Shown here: positions 10,229 to 20,569 of the stretch, in pieces
Numbering within the stretch: position 1 is the stretch's first letter
How the letters are laid out: every line of letters begins with the position of its first letter
Assembly (NCBI GenBank): GCA_037952775.1
Contig: JBANAY010000004.1
Coordinates: forward strand, 13,454,001 to 13,518,000
DNA from: Clonostachys chloroleuca
Lineage: Eukaryota; Ascomycota; Sordariomycetes; Hypocreales; Bionectriaceae
Direction of reading: 5' to 3'
Length of the DNA stretch: 64,000 nt
The notes under the pieces: generated by a model
Databases searched by the model: none
What the model was told of the DNA's origin: nothing
What the model saw: only the letters and a program-made list of their open reading frames with translations
Program-made: the position numbers and the translations under genes

Positions 10229-11902
10229 ATGTCACCCAGCCAGCCAGAAGTGGTCGCGGCTCGTCCTCTGACTGGTCCCCGAGAGTCGCAGGACCAAGAA
10301 GGGGCGATTCCCCCCGCCACCACCAGACCCGAACAACGAGTACAGGCCAGGGATATCGTGCGACTCTTCCAATGCCGGCTCTGCTCCTTCCCGCTGCGAA
10401 ATCCAGTCACCCTCCCGTGCGGTCGGAGCATATGCAAGCAATGTCTCCCAGAATCCCACCTCCGCCTCCATATCTCATATCCGGCCGTGCCTGAGCGACT
10501 GCAGGGCTTCCAGTGCCCCTTCGCCGATTGTGGCCGAGAACATGCCGTCGGAGATTGTGGACTGGATGTCGTCCTCAGCAAAACGACCGAGCTGGTCAAA
10601 GACAATTTGGCGCGCGGGAAGGCCGAGGCTGCAAGGATCAAGATGTCGACCCGCATCGCTGTGCGCGATGAGTGGGAAATAGCTGGCATTCCCTCTCTTC
10701 GCTCGCCATCGCCCACGTCCGAGATCTTGACTGGAGGGAGGCTAGTTGCTGCATGGAGCATGGCTGAGAACGGGCAGCTCGACTTTGACGCCGAGGTGGT
10801 GTACCACGGCATGGATGGAGAATCGGACGATGGCAACTTTGCTGAGTTCGAGCAAGAAGCTCTGCATCAAGTACAAGAAGTTGCGAGGACTGAGATGGAT
10901 TGCCAGATATGCTATGCTCTCTTCTTCGATCCGCTGACCACACCTTGTGGCCATACTTTCTGCCGATCATGCCTACACCGCATTCTCGACCATTCACTCT
11001 ACTGCCCAATTTGTCGTCGCAAGTTGGCTATGAATCCGTTGCTGAACCGAATAGCGTGCCCCGCCAATGAGCGACTCGACTTGATCATTGAAACGTTTTG
11101 GAAGGAGGAATTGCATGCCCGCCAAGGCATCCTGGAGGCGGAGGAGATTGGACGGCATGAATCTTTAGACGTTCCTCTCTTCGTCTGCACACTGTCCTTC
11201 CCCATGGTACCAACATTTTTACATATATTCGAACCAAGGTATCGTCTCATGATTCGCCGGGCTGTGGAAGGTAACCGTATGTTCGGCATGGTTCTCCCAA
11301 AACGCGCGCACTTTTCGAGCGACCGAGAATTCCACGAGTTGGGTACACTTCTTCGCATTGTCAATGTTCAGTATTATCCTGATGGGCGAAGTTTGATCGA
11401 AACGATGGGCGTATCTCGCTTCCGGGTGGTTGAGCACGGGATGCTCGACGGTTACACCATTGGGAAGACAGACCGGATTGATGATGTCAGTCTCGAAGAG
11501 GAGGAGGCCCTGGAAGCAAGAGAAGTTACACCGGCTACTTCGCCCCAGTCTGAATTTACGACAAGTGAGCACGGATCTCCCGATCTGGCTACGCAAACTC
11601 AAGCCCCTTTAGCTCTTGAGAACCAGGAAGATATCGCCAGGTTTCCGACAAAGCAGTTGCTTGAATACGCCCTCGACTTTGTGGCACGAATGAGAGCGAA
11701 CAGCGTTCCCTGGCTGACGCAGCGCATGTTGGAATTATATGGAGAGTGTCCCGACGACCCCACCATCTTCCCGTGGTGGCTGGCGAGCATGTTGCCGGTC
11801 CGAGAACTCGAAAAATATAAACTGTTAGAAACGTCAAGTGTAAGGGAAAGGCTCAAAATCTGCTGCCGGTGGATTATGGAATGGGAACAATCCAGATGGT
11901 GA
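10229..11902 (+). CDS. RING-RING-LON domain protein (LONRF/CrgA-like E3 ligase candidate)
   Basis: The start is the ATG at 10229 (557 aa, single exon); the in-frame TTG at 10172 upstream is less likely. The first zinc finger (residues ~49-95) has CRLC, CGRSICKQC and a later CPFADC, so the usual RING His after CG is replaced by Arg and it looks degenerate. The second (~225-266) is a full C3HC4 RING: CQIC, CGHTFCRSC, CPIC. From about residue 313 to the end is a LON substrate-binding (N-terminal Lon) domain, LPLF-type start VPLFVCTLSFPMVPTFLHIF, with FEPRYRLM. No Lon ATPase or protease domain is present. Such proteins (human LONRF, fungal CrgA) are ubiquitin ligases; that role here is inference. 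A donor-like GTGAGT overlaps the stop; splicing to the CAG near 12056 would still give TGA. Confidence 0.87.
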   Translation: MSPSQPEVVAARPLTGPRESQDQEGAIPPATTRPEQRVQARDIVRLFQCRLCSFPLRNPVTLPCGRSICKQCLPESHLRLHISYPAVPERLQGFQCPFADCGREHAVGDCGLDVVLSKTTELVKDNLARGKAEAARIKMSTRIAVRDEWEIAGIPSLRSPSPTSEILTGGRLVAAWSMAENGQLDFDAEVVYHGMDGESDDGNFAEFEQEALHQVQEVARTEMDCQICYALFFDPLTTPCGHTFCRSCLHRILDHSLYCPICRRKLAMNPLLNRIACPANERLDLIIETFWKEELHARQGILEAEEIGRHESLDVPLFVCTLSFPMVPTFLHIFEPRYRLMIRRAVEGNRMFGMVLPKRAHFSSDREFHELGTLLRIVNVQYYPDGRSLIETMGVSRFRVVEHGMLDGYTIGKTDRIDDVSLEEEEALEAREVTPATSPQSEFTTSEHGSPDLATQTQAPLALENQEDIARFPTKQLLEYALDFVARMRANSVPWLTQRMLELYGECPDDPTIFPWWLASMLPVRELEKYKLLETSSVRERLKICCRWIMEWEQSRW

Positions 11903-12987
11903 GTTGTTTGCCCCAAAACAGTACCCCTTTTGTTACCTACCCCTTTCCATGACATCATCACCACAAGACTGTGTTTTTGTGATTGCCTATGATTGCCCTT
12001 TCCCATGCCCCCAGATCCGTCATTGTTATATGATCTGATCTCTGACACTCGTCAGACGAATCGGCCGTCGCCAAATCTATCGTCGCTCGATCAAGGGACT
12101 GCCAAAGTGTCCTGCGCTACAACCAGGGTGATGTTATGGTGATATTGACAGGTTACATAGGTCTTTCCGAGATTGCACCATCCTATGACGCGATTCCCCT
12201 CATTCCACCCTATTCCTTCAACTTCAATTGCGAAGACTACATCGTCAGCAGATATGCATGATGGTCTTCAACAACACACAACTCGCCACGTCCCCGGTCC
12301 CTGCACCTTCACTTCTCCCAACCCCTTAAAAATCTTCATAACTATATCCCACCATCTAACGAAAGAGTCGCTTCCTGAATCAGAGAAAAGCACACAGAAT
12401 CGCCGATGCTGCGTTACAAAGTTATGCTTGCTCATATTAAGGGCGAAGTAGCCCACCGTTTTCGTTTTCTATTCCTCTAGATACCAGCTTCCATAAATCT
12501 CTTCCTCAGCGGCCGTTGTCTTTTTTTGTTCAGTATTGAAATGGGCAGACGAAATACTGGTCTAACAATACCTATACAATTACACAAACACTATCTCCCC
12601 TTTCCATTGTGATCGCTTTGTTGTGCTTATTGGCATGACCACTCCTCTCCTCCTTTCTGGATATCACCTTCAGATGACGGATGTTCAATATCAGTGATTG
12701 ATAACTTTGTCAAGGTTTTGAAACATTCAAACGCGGGGTCACATGATGTTGAACTGAAACTCGGTCATTGGTGACCTTTCCGTATTTATTACATTCAAAT
12801 CTTATTATTCTTGACAGGAGATAGAGTACAACGATGGGGGATGCCCCATACTTTGAATATATCAAGCAAAATGAGTCTAATCACTCCAGCACTTGGAGTC
12901 GCACCCTGGTCATCTACAATGGATGATTTCCAGTTTATACTGATATCTACTGAGTTTGAGCACGTTGAATCGTCCCACTGTAAGCAA
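11903..12987. other. Convergent 3' region, 1.1 kb
   Basis: It lies between the stops of the RING-LON gene (plus) and the GW-rich gene (minus). It is AT-richer than the flanking exons and presumably holds two 3' UTRs. Nothing further is supportable. Confidence 0.55.
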
Positions 12988-15072
12988 TTACCATTTCGCC
13001 GAAGTGCTAGCCTCAGCCGGAGTGTCTTCCCATCCCCCTTGATCAACCATGCCGTTGGTGTCTGCCGCAGCCGAAGTATCACCCCAGGTAGAGGGGAATG
13101 AGCCAGGCATAGCGCTGCCCTGCGGGGCCACATTGTTGTCTTCGTTCTCATTATTCCCACCCCAGCCATCATTGTTGTTGTCATCGTTTTCAGTCGCCTC
13201 TTGGGCAGGTTCCGGTGCTCCCCAAGCGTCATTACCAGGCGGGGCTGCATCCCATCCGCCGGTGCCTCCATCGACACCACCTGAAGCCTCCGGAGCAGCT
13301 GTATCCCCCCAATCCGCGTTTCCATCTTGCGCATTGTTGTCATTGTTCTGAGACCAGGGATCTGGGTCAGGGTTCGTCTGCGGTGGAGACCCGGCTTGTG
13401 ACTGTGCCCCATCTGTGTTTCCGTGATACCATGACGTTCGCCCGTTGTTACTTCCACCACCAGGCTCAGCTTCCTTGGCATCCTGCTGGCTACCAGGTGG
13501 CGAAATTCGTTTGCCCCAATCTGCGAAGACTGAGGTTCTGTTGTTATTGTTCTGATGGCTAGTTAGCTCAGGCCCCTTTGCGAAGGAGACTTTCTTCTTT
13601 TGTCTTGCCTTTTCTGACGCCGGCCCTGCATTATGGCCTGAACCGGCCTTGGCAAGCGCGTTCTTCTGAGCGTTCAGCTCCGCCGAGTCATGCCAAGCGC
13701 CTCTGCTATTGAAAGCACCGAGATTTGCAAGTGCTGGATTGAAGTTCTCATAGCCCATGGCTGGAGGGGGATAAGCAGCGTGCCAGGTATTCACCGGTGG
13801 CATCCCTTGTGTAATTGGCACATTGTTGAAATCACCTGCCTCTGGTTTTTTCGGTGGCTGATTGTTGAAGCCGTAGTAGTATGGATTTTGCGTCGGGTGA
13901 GGCATGCCAACGGGTAGGGGACGCTTGGTTGAATCACGCTTTGGATAAAGCGAGCGAGTAGGATTTCCGCCATAAACGGGTCCTTGATACACTCGGATTA
14001 TGTTGTGCTCGGCGTCATAGAAGGCGTTTGGTGGTGGATCTTCGGGTGTCTCAATAACCCGTTCGGTCTGTACGACCTCGGCGCGAACAGGAGCAACATA
14101 ATTTGGACGTCGAGGGTGTGGAAGAGGATTAGCTTCTGGATAATTTCTCTTATCAGAGCGGTCTGTATTGGCCGGCTTTGCAGTCTTTGGAGCTTCTTCT
14201 TCTTTGGCGCTCCGTTTCTTCTTCTCAGGCTTGTTATCCTCTTCACTCTCATCGCTACTTTTCTTAGACTTGGAAGCCCTCTTGGCTCTCCGACTTTTCG
14301 CCTTCTCTTTCCGGATCTTCTTCTTCCTCTTCGCTTCTCGTTCAGACTCTGAGCTGCTTTCCGCTGAGGATACCGATGTCTCTGTGTCAGATTCTGGAAT
14401 GGGCTCCTCCTTCCAGGTGGCGCGCTTTCTGAGTTTCCTGCTCTTCACTTTGGTCGAACTGTTAGTCTCTAACACAGAATCGTCTTGGCTCTCAGAATCG
14501 GACGAAATCTCCGCAAGTCGACTTTTCCGAAGGCTCGCTCGACGCCGTCTCAACTTCCTGCGGCCCCCATCACTCTTCCTGGACTCACATTTAGGGGGTG
14601 GTGGCTCATAGTCGCTGTCTGTACCTTCGCCCTCCTCAGAGGTCGACTCCGCATCCGTCGAGCCCTCCGAGCTCGTCCCAGGTGATTCTGTCGACGATTG
14701 AGCTGAGGCAGAAGCTTCCGAGGACGAACCCTCCGTGGCAGAATCTGAAGCCGAAGAAGCCTCTTCGGATTCTGAACCAGGGTCGACGATCTGAACCCTC
14801 TTCTTTAGCGCAGATTTCAGAGGAACCTGCTCTTGGAAACGAACTTTCTTGACCTCTCTCCGAGGCAGGTCCCCGTTGGGCTGTGTGCGTGGGTAGGTTA
14901 TCTTCACGGTGTCCTCGCCGGACTCGTCGTCGGTGGAGAGTTCGACTCGAAGAAGGCCTCGCCGACGTGGCTTCTTCTTCTTCTTCTTGGGGATCGGTCC
15001 CAAGGCAGATTCAATGGTGGTTCCGACAACCCACTCGTAGAAGGTCGACGGGTACTTGTTCTTTTTCGTCAT
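12988..15072 (-). CDS. Disordered charged protein with Trp-Gly-rich (GW/WG) C-terminal tail, 694 aa
   Basis: A single uninterrupted minus-strand frame runs from the ATG at 15072 to the TAA at 12988. A short ordered N-terminus (PSTFYEWVVGTTIESALGPI) is followed by a Lys stretch and a KKVRFQEQ motif. Residues ~95-300 are Ser/Glu/Asp repeats alternating with Lys/Arg blocks, typical of nuclear disordered proteins. The middle part (~310-470) is Pro/Asn/Tyr-rich, with AFYDAEHNIIRVYQGPVYGG looking conserved. The last ~181 residues hold ten Trp at spacings of about 10-29, most next to Gly, Asp, Asn or Ser (DWGD, GGWD, AWGA, GWGG, TWGD, GGWE). Function is unknown. The tail resembles Argonaute-hook proteins in composition only; see findings. 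Confidence 0.8.
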   Translation of the reverse strand: MTKKNKYPSTFYEWVVGTTIESALGPIPKKKKKKPRRRGLLRVELSTDDESGEDTVKITYPRTQPNGDLPRREVKKVRFQEQVPLKSALKKRVQIVDPGSESEEASSASDSATEGSSSEASASAQSSTESPGTSSEGSTDAESTSEEGEGTDSDYEPPPPKCESRKSDGGRRKLRRRRASLRKSRLAEISSDSESQDDSVLETNSSTKVKSRKLRKRATWKEEPIPESDTETSVSSAESSSESEREAKRKKKIRKEKAKSRRAKRASKSKKSSDESEEDNKPEKKKRSAKEEEAPKTAKPANTDRSDKRNYPEANPLPHPRRPNYVAPVRAEVVQTERVIETPEDPPPNAFYDAEHNIIRVYQGPVYGGNPTRSLYPKRDSTKRPLPVGMPHPTQNPYYYGFNNQPPKKPEAGDFNNVPITQGMPPVNTWHAAYPPPAMGYENFNPALANLGAFNSRGAWHDSAELNAQKNALAKAGSGHNAGPASEKARQKKKVSFAKGPELTSHQNNNNRTSVFADWGKRISPPGSQQDAKEAEPGGGSNNGRTSWYHGNTDGAQSQAGSPPQTNPDPDPWSQNNDNNAQDGNADWGDTAAPEASGGVDGGTGGWDAAPPGNDAWGAPEPAQEATENDDNNNDGWGGNNENEDNNVAPQGSAMPGSFPSTWGDTSAAADTNGMVDQGGWEDTPAEASTSAKW

Positions 15073-16200
15073 TTTTGCTCAGCAATACAATTGTAATCAA
15101 GACGATGACAGGGGCTTCAGAACAAAGTTGGTTCAAAGCGATGGAATAAAATAGCCTTGAAGTATAGCAACACGGTCGAGGTTAGGTTGAGTTGATGAGG
15201 AGGGGGTGAAAGAAAGATGAGCAGAGAGGGTGGCTGGTTCAAGGTACAAGACGTGTGGCGGCCCGTTTTCCAGCTTCGTTCTCGGGTGCTGCTGAGAAGG
15301 CGTTCAGCTATCCACGGACGCAGCACCAAGCACACCCGAGGCGCCTCCAATTACGCAAAAAGATCGCAGTCAGTGAGTAAGCCTGTATCAATGGCAATGG
15401 CAATGAAAGTTGGATTGAAAAATAAATTCGTCCGTTAGAAAAGCCAGTTCTTGTTCACTTTCGTCCCAAGTTACATGTAGGCACGGGGGACCTTTGTTAC
15501 AGTCGGACCAAAGAGGAGGTTACATGCACCTCGCGTCAAAGACAGTCATGTGAATGGTTACAAGGTCTAAAATGTCTATCACGCTTTGAACTTAACAGAG
15601 CATTATAATAGATTGTGCCTGCATCTGTTCTCTTCTTAATAGTTTGAGGGAAGTTGCATTTGAAGATTGAGGACATCCGGACGGGCAGGTACCTACTGCC
15701 TTGAAGCCACTTATCCGAACGCAAGGTGACAGGCAGCACTTATTCTTGCGAGGCTTACGTCACCGATGAAGATAAAGATGCGCTCATCCTAGGAGATAAT
15801 TCCGACTCCAGGCGTCCAGTCACTGCTTCAGGCTCCCCACTCAGAAGAATGCTGGAAGGACGGGCTTCTTCTCTTTCACCAATATCTACGGATTGATACA
15901 ATTAAGTTATTCACGTCTGCATTCATTCGGTGAGGATTCTGTCGGATTCGAATTTCTGAGTATCTCAAGGAGCAGATATCAAGCAGCAAGTTTGTAGTTA
16001 CACCGATCCTTCCCCACAGCCCCTTTTCGCCTTTCTTAACTCTACTGCCACCAGGTGTATACTCAGTTCGCAAATTCGTACTGTCGTTTTAACATGGCCA
16101 CTTTTGCCCGAAAGAATCCCTTCAACTGGTCAGTTTTTGTCATATAATGGTTGAGCGAGAATGTATATGCACGTACGAAGTGTGTTGAAGAGTCATCAAA
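15073..16200. other. Intergenic region, 1.1 kb
   Basis: Promoter of the GW-rich gene and 3' flank of the next minus-strand gene. No supportable gene or RNA. Confidence 0.55.
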
Positions 16201-17576
16201 CTAGTTGGGGAGGCGCACAGCGTAGAACCACCCTTCGTCTGTGACATACCAGCGGCAGTCACCCATATGATCGATAGAAAACCGGTTGCGCTGGGTCCAG
16301 TTACCATCAAGCTCCCGGACATAGTAAAAACGGGATGGGTCATCATCAGCAGGCTTGAAGTCCTGCGGCTCAAAGAGCCTGTTTTGGTGCGCAAACTGGT
16401 TTTGCCGCAAGATCTCCTCTCCTTGAGTCCGACCCAGCCCAGGAAATTCAGGGGCATGGACAGGGTTACCTGCAATGATCGGAGGCTGGCCTCCGATGAC
16501 GGTTTGGCCCGCTGGGATGAAAGCCTGCTGAACCTGAGGTCCCGCAGTCATCATAGGCTGGCCATTGAGCATGACCGGCTGCTGAACATAGCCAGCCTGG
16601 GGCTGGATGACATAGGTGGGCTGTTGAACGGGCACGTCATTGACTGCCTGTGACTAGATATGCAATGACGAGTTAGCAAATGATCATTTCAGAATTTGCT
16701 TCATAAGGAGAAAGGGGTATCGAGAGTGTCGGATTGTAGGGAAGAGGCAGGTGATGGAAAGGGTCAGAGTGTAGGGGGGATAATGTCATGCGCAAGGACT
16801 CATCCAGGCAAGTCGACGGCACAAAGCCACCGGACACGCGTCAACTGATCGACTGACATAATAATAATAAGGGCGGTTCATCGGATACTGCTGTGGCATT
16901 GGGACATTGGCGATCAAAGTGGTGTTGACAGGGGCACAATTGATAAACGAAGAAGAAGGGTAACGGACAGCGACATTGCCGACGGGAACAACGCCCCCGT
17001 CAAAGCGTGGAACATAGAGATGGTTCATGGGCCCCATGCTGGTATCTGGGACGGGCGGCTGGAAGTTGAGTCCCATGGGAGGAGGGCAGGTGTTCTGGTA
17101 GTCTGCGGCCATGGCGGTGGTCTTTTGCTGCACTAGATAGCTCTGCTGAGTTGGAGGATAGATGTAAGTTACTGGCTGTAGGTGAGGTGAGCATGGCCTG
17201 CATGTTGAGTCAAGTTGGAAGTGAGGGCTACCTGAACAGTCGCGTTCTGCGCTTGTTGTTGTTGCTGCTGAGGGAAACTGACGCTCTGGCTTGCGTTGGT
17301 CGAAGTGAACCACTGGCCTGGACCGAGACTGGAAGGAGGCACCAAGGCAGGAAAGCTGGTCGGTTGAGTAGGAGTGGCAGCGGCTTCTGTTGCAGGAGCT
17401 GGTGCCTTGTTGTCGGCGATGTTGGCTTGGAGGTTGTTGAGCTTGGCTGCAGCCTGGGCCGTTTCGCCAGCGGTTGTTGTTTGGAAATGCACGTGTCGAC
17501 TTGACGGGTCGGCACTAGGTGTCTTCACGCGTCGGGGAGTCTTGGGAGATTTATGCCCTGCCCCTGGATCAGGCAT
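16201..17576 (-). CDS. Conserved-looking hypothetical protein, 371 aa, three exons
   Basis: Minus-strand exons are 17576-17232, 17175-16858 and 16653-16201, all joined in phase 0. Intron 1 is 56 bases (donor GTAGCC, acceptor CTACAG). Intron 2 is 204 bases (donor GTCAGT, acceptor ATCTAG); both donors are weak, so exon edges could shift. The protein starts MPDPGAGHKSPKTPRRVKTP and is Ala/Gln-rich with a Gln run near residue 105. The middle is Pro/Tyr/Asn-rich, ending in a YYYY run. The C-terminal ~75 residues are Trp/Tyr-rich and look folded: LDGNWTQRNRFSIDHMGDCRW followed by a GWFYAVRLPN terminus. No known domain was recognised. Like the next gene downstream, it has a charged N-terminus and Tyr-rich middle; whether they are related is unproven. 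Confidence 0.7.
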
Positions 17577-18688
17577 CTCTTGGGGGTGAGATGAGAGAAA
17601 AAAGGAAGTGCAGAGAGAGAAGAGGTGGTGTTTGGGTTGAAGAGGAGTGAGTGGTGGAGGAAGAGGTAGAGGAAAGGTGAGAGGGAAGGAGGAGGGGCTG
17701 GCAGGGAAAAGAGCAGAGAGGGCGAGACGGGTGGAGGCCAGAGCAAAAAGGCATCAGTCTGAGAGCAAGATGAGGGTTTGCTCAGTTTCGTTTCAGTTCC
17801 TGCCAACAATCACATGCAATCTGAGGCGTCGAAGCTGGGCAGTTGTGGACAATCACATTCGGTTGGCTGGGGCTAATCCGTCAGAAGATGGGATGGGCAT
17901 CACACCGCACAAATATGGCCGGGGCAATGGATCGAACATCAGAATTTTCTCTTTCAGCGGCAGGCAATCACCTACCGTACGTTGTAGTGCCCAGCAGTTG
18001 TTGCCAGTTGGAACCCAAGCCGCGTGTTCGGGGAGCCCAGAGTTCGCGTCCAACGGATCCTCGTACCGAGCCCAAGCCCACTGGAAACAAGGTAGACACA
18101 TCTTGGGTAGCTTTTCGTTGAATTGCGTTGATCGGTGTTGTTGAGAGACAATGTTCGATATCAAATATGAGAGAAAGATGGAAAGGAGAAGGAAAGAGGG
18201 ATCGTGCTGACCAGATTTCGAAGCATGAGATCACTGGAAGAAGAAACTCTGATACATCGGCAAGGTGTATCTCCAGAGAGTCTAGTACTCTTTTCACTTA
18301 CAGCACTTACCTGTTGGTATGCTGTCCTCTTTTCGCGCATCCCACCAAGTACCGCTACAGAATGATGAACAGGCACTCGTACACAATTTAGGAATATATA
18401 GCATCTGCCTTGCTGCTGAACAGCTGATACGGGTAGTCCAAGGAAGGCCTTCCTGTACCGCGTCCAATAGCTATAGTGTCTTACCAGGATATATCCGAAC
18501 GGTTAGTGAATCCAACACTTAATCAATCGCCCTTTACAATTGCCAATGACCTCGAAAGCCCAAAGCCCACCCCCTTTCTCAACATCCGCTTTGCGCACAC
18601 TTTGTTCAGACATAAGACGGGATAACATGGAATCCTGTAGCCTATTGGCGTGACTCTCTCATTTCACAGTCCTGACCGCTTTTTGAGT
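17577..18688. other. Intergenic region, 1.1 kb
   Basis: The first 150 bases upstream of the 371-aa gene are purine-rich on this strand (a CT-rich leader on the coding strand). Remaining open frames overlap in several frames and resemble nothing known. Confidence 0.55.
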
Positions 18689-19464
18689 CTATTGTTCCCA
18701 GAAAGGAGCGTGCTTCCTCAATGCCTTACCAAGCGCACGCTCTCGGTCCTTCTCGTCGTCTGATCGTTCGGCAAGCAACGCATCGACAAGTGCCAGCTGC
18801 TCCTCGGTGAGATCCCCATCCGTATCTCTGCTCTCGTGTCTCTCGATCAGAGTCTTCACTCGAGCGTATATACCGTAAGCTTCGACCTTCTAAGCCTAGT
18901 CATAGCAACCAGAGTCAGTCATGTTTTTAAAGTGGGTGCGAGTACTTCACGCACCCGAGCCAAAACAGGAATTTTCCGCCGGTGGAAACACTCTCTCATC
19001 TCTCTCAACTGATCCTTCCTCTTGAACGGCTTCCAGGCACCCGGGCTCCCGTTGCCCGCGATGGAGGGCTGCATCGGCTCAATAGCCTTGAAGACTACGC
19101 CGCAATCTCTGCCCCCCGGCGCGGGATCCTCAAGACGCGTACACTTCAGCCTTTCCAAGATTTCTGCTGCCTCAAGTCGATCTCCCGGCACCCCGTGCTC
19201 CATGATCCAATCCAGCCTCTGGCGCATGCAGTACAACAGGTAATCCGTCTCCTTCCCATCTCGAGCATCCCAAGATTCGAACATGGAGAGAACAGTTTGG
19301 ATATCGGTATGGTAAGGTAGCGGCTCGAAGGATAAGAGGAGGCTTCCGTTCCCTGCGAGGCGGAACATGATGATGCTGCAGTTCACCCGGGCCTGCCCTT
19401 TTTTACCCCGACGCCATCCTCGCTTTGTTGCCACGACCTTTCGGACGACTTCAGAGGAATCCAT
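18689..19464 (-). CDS. Hypothetical protein, 236 aa, two exons
   Basis: Exons are 19464-18955 and 18889-18689. The 65-base intron has donor GTGCGT and acceptor CTTAG, phase 0, joining LAR to KVEAYGIYARVKTL. The start is the ATG at 19464. The N-terminus is basic (KRGWRRGKKGQARVN). The middle has a possible helical region, SWDARDGKETDYLLYCMRQRL. The C-terminus is a charged helix, LTEEQLALVDALLAERSDDEKDRERALGKALRKH. There is no signal peptide and no membrane segment. I do not recognise the family. The good intron and the amphipathic, clearly protein-like second exon argue that it is real. Confidence 0.65.
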
Positions 19465-20569
19465 ACTCGTAAGTTCTATGCTTCAAATTAGTACCAGAGT
19501 CCTACTCGTAAGAAAACCAACGTCACAACCCAGTTTTCACACACCAGAGGCTACCAGCTGGACGCCAGTCTTGCAATCGTAAAAATGATATTTGCAGGTT
19601 CAGGGTAAAAGATGATCATCGATCGCGATGATTGTTATGATATGAGCGGGGAATGATAGCCAGCTAAGGAAAATCCATATTCTGTTATGATTCTTCACAG
19701 ACAAAGCCCAGCCCGTTGCCGAGTCAGGAACGGCTGTTTGCAGATGTCTAGGTCCGAAGTCAGGAACGGCTGTTTGCAGAGTCTTCAGCTGGGAAAACAT
19801 TGTCGGGTGCCCACGCCCGAAATTGCACATCACATCTTAAGTTAGCTTTATGGTGCCTGCCATTTCCAGAAGCCCAGCTTCTGACTGCCTCCTTCTTTCT
19901 GCCTCTCCCTGTCCAGCTGGTAGAACACCAAGCAATCGTCGATCCGATCACGGCTCAGCAGTCAAACTCGTACCTCAGAGACAATGATGGATTCTCTTCA
20001 GCAGTGAACAAGAACGTAGGACACATTTAGTTGTTCCTCTTTCACATCAGTCATACAATATAACACACAAGGTCAGACACACCATAGCACCTTCACCGAA
20101 GTGCGATCATCGTGTAAAGAATGCAACAAATCCTTGCATTTTGAATCAGACGCCCCAAAGCCCTCCATGGTCTATGCTCGCTGCCCGGGTGGTTTTGTTT
20201 AGCCTAAAATAATGTACAGTTTACACGTTGGACTTTTTTTGTTCCATTGGAAGTAGAGATCGTCAACCCTCGTCATTTCGGTCCTCCTCATCACATCCCT
20301 CCCCCCATTCAGCTCCTCAACAAAGCTGTAATAATCAGCATATACAATGAGATTTGGGAATAAAACAAGATTGGCTTCGGTTCTCACTTCAGCCCGCGCC
20401 ACCTTAGGATCGTCCCTCGCTATCGCTCTCCGTCTCTTTCGTTTGGTTTGGTGGGAGATTGAGTTTTTCTCCCCGCACGGTGATTTGTTGGGCATTATTT
20501 TTTCTATGTTGGCACAGTCTCCATAAGACATGCCTCTGGTGAAACATATTAAAAGAAACTCATAAAATA
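19465..20569. other. Intergenic region, 1.1 kb, with a 36-bp-period repeat
   Basis: Promoter side of the 236-aa gene and 3' flank of TIM23. It contains the direct repeat at 19722-19780. A minus-strand frame at 20199-20531 starts with a codon other than ATG in a doubtful context and resembles nothing. Confidence 0.55.
19722..19780. repeat. Direct repeat, 23-bp copies at 36-bp period
   Basis: AGTCAGGAACGGCTGTTTGC plus AGA occurs exactly at 19722-19744 and 19758-19780, separated by 13 bases. It lies ~260-320 bases upstream of the ATG at 19464, so it could be a duplicated regulatory site or a simple slippage product. Confidence 0.8.

Noticed and set aside
10204..10836. Minus-strand frame of 210 codons opposite the RING-LON gene
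   Set aside because: Antisense shadow; the plus strand carries clear RING and LON motifs.
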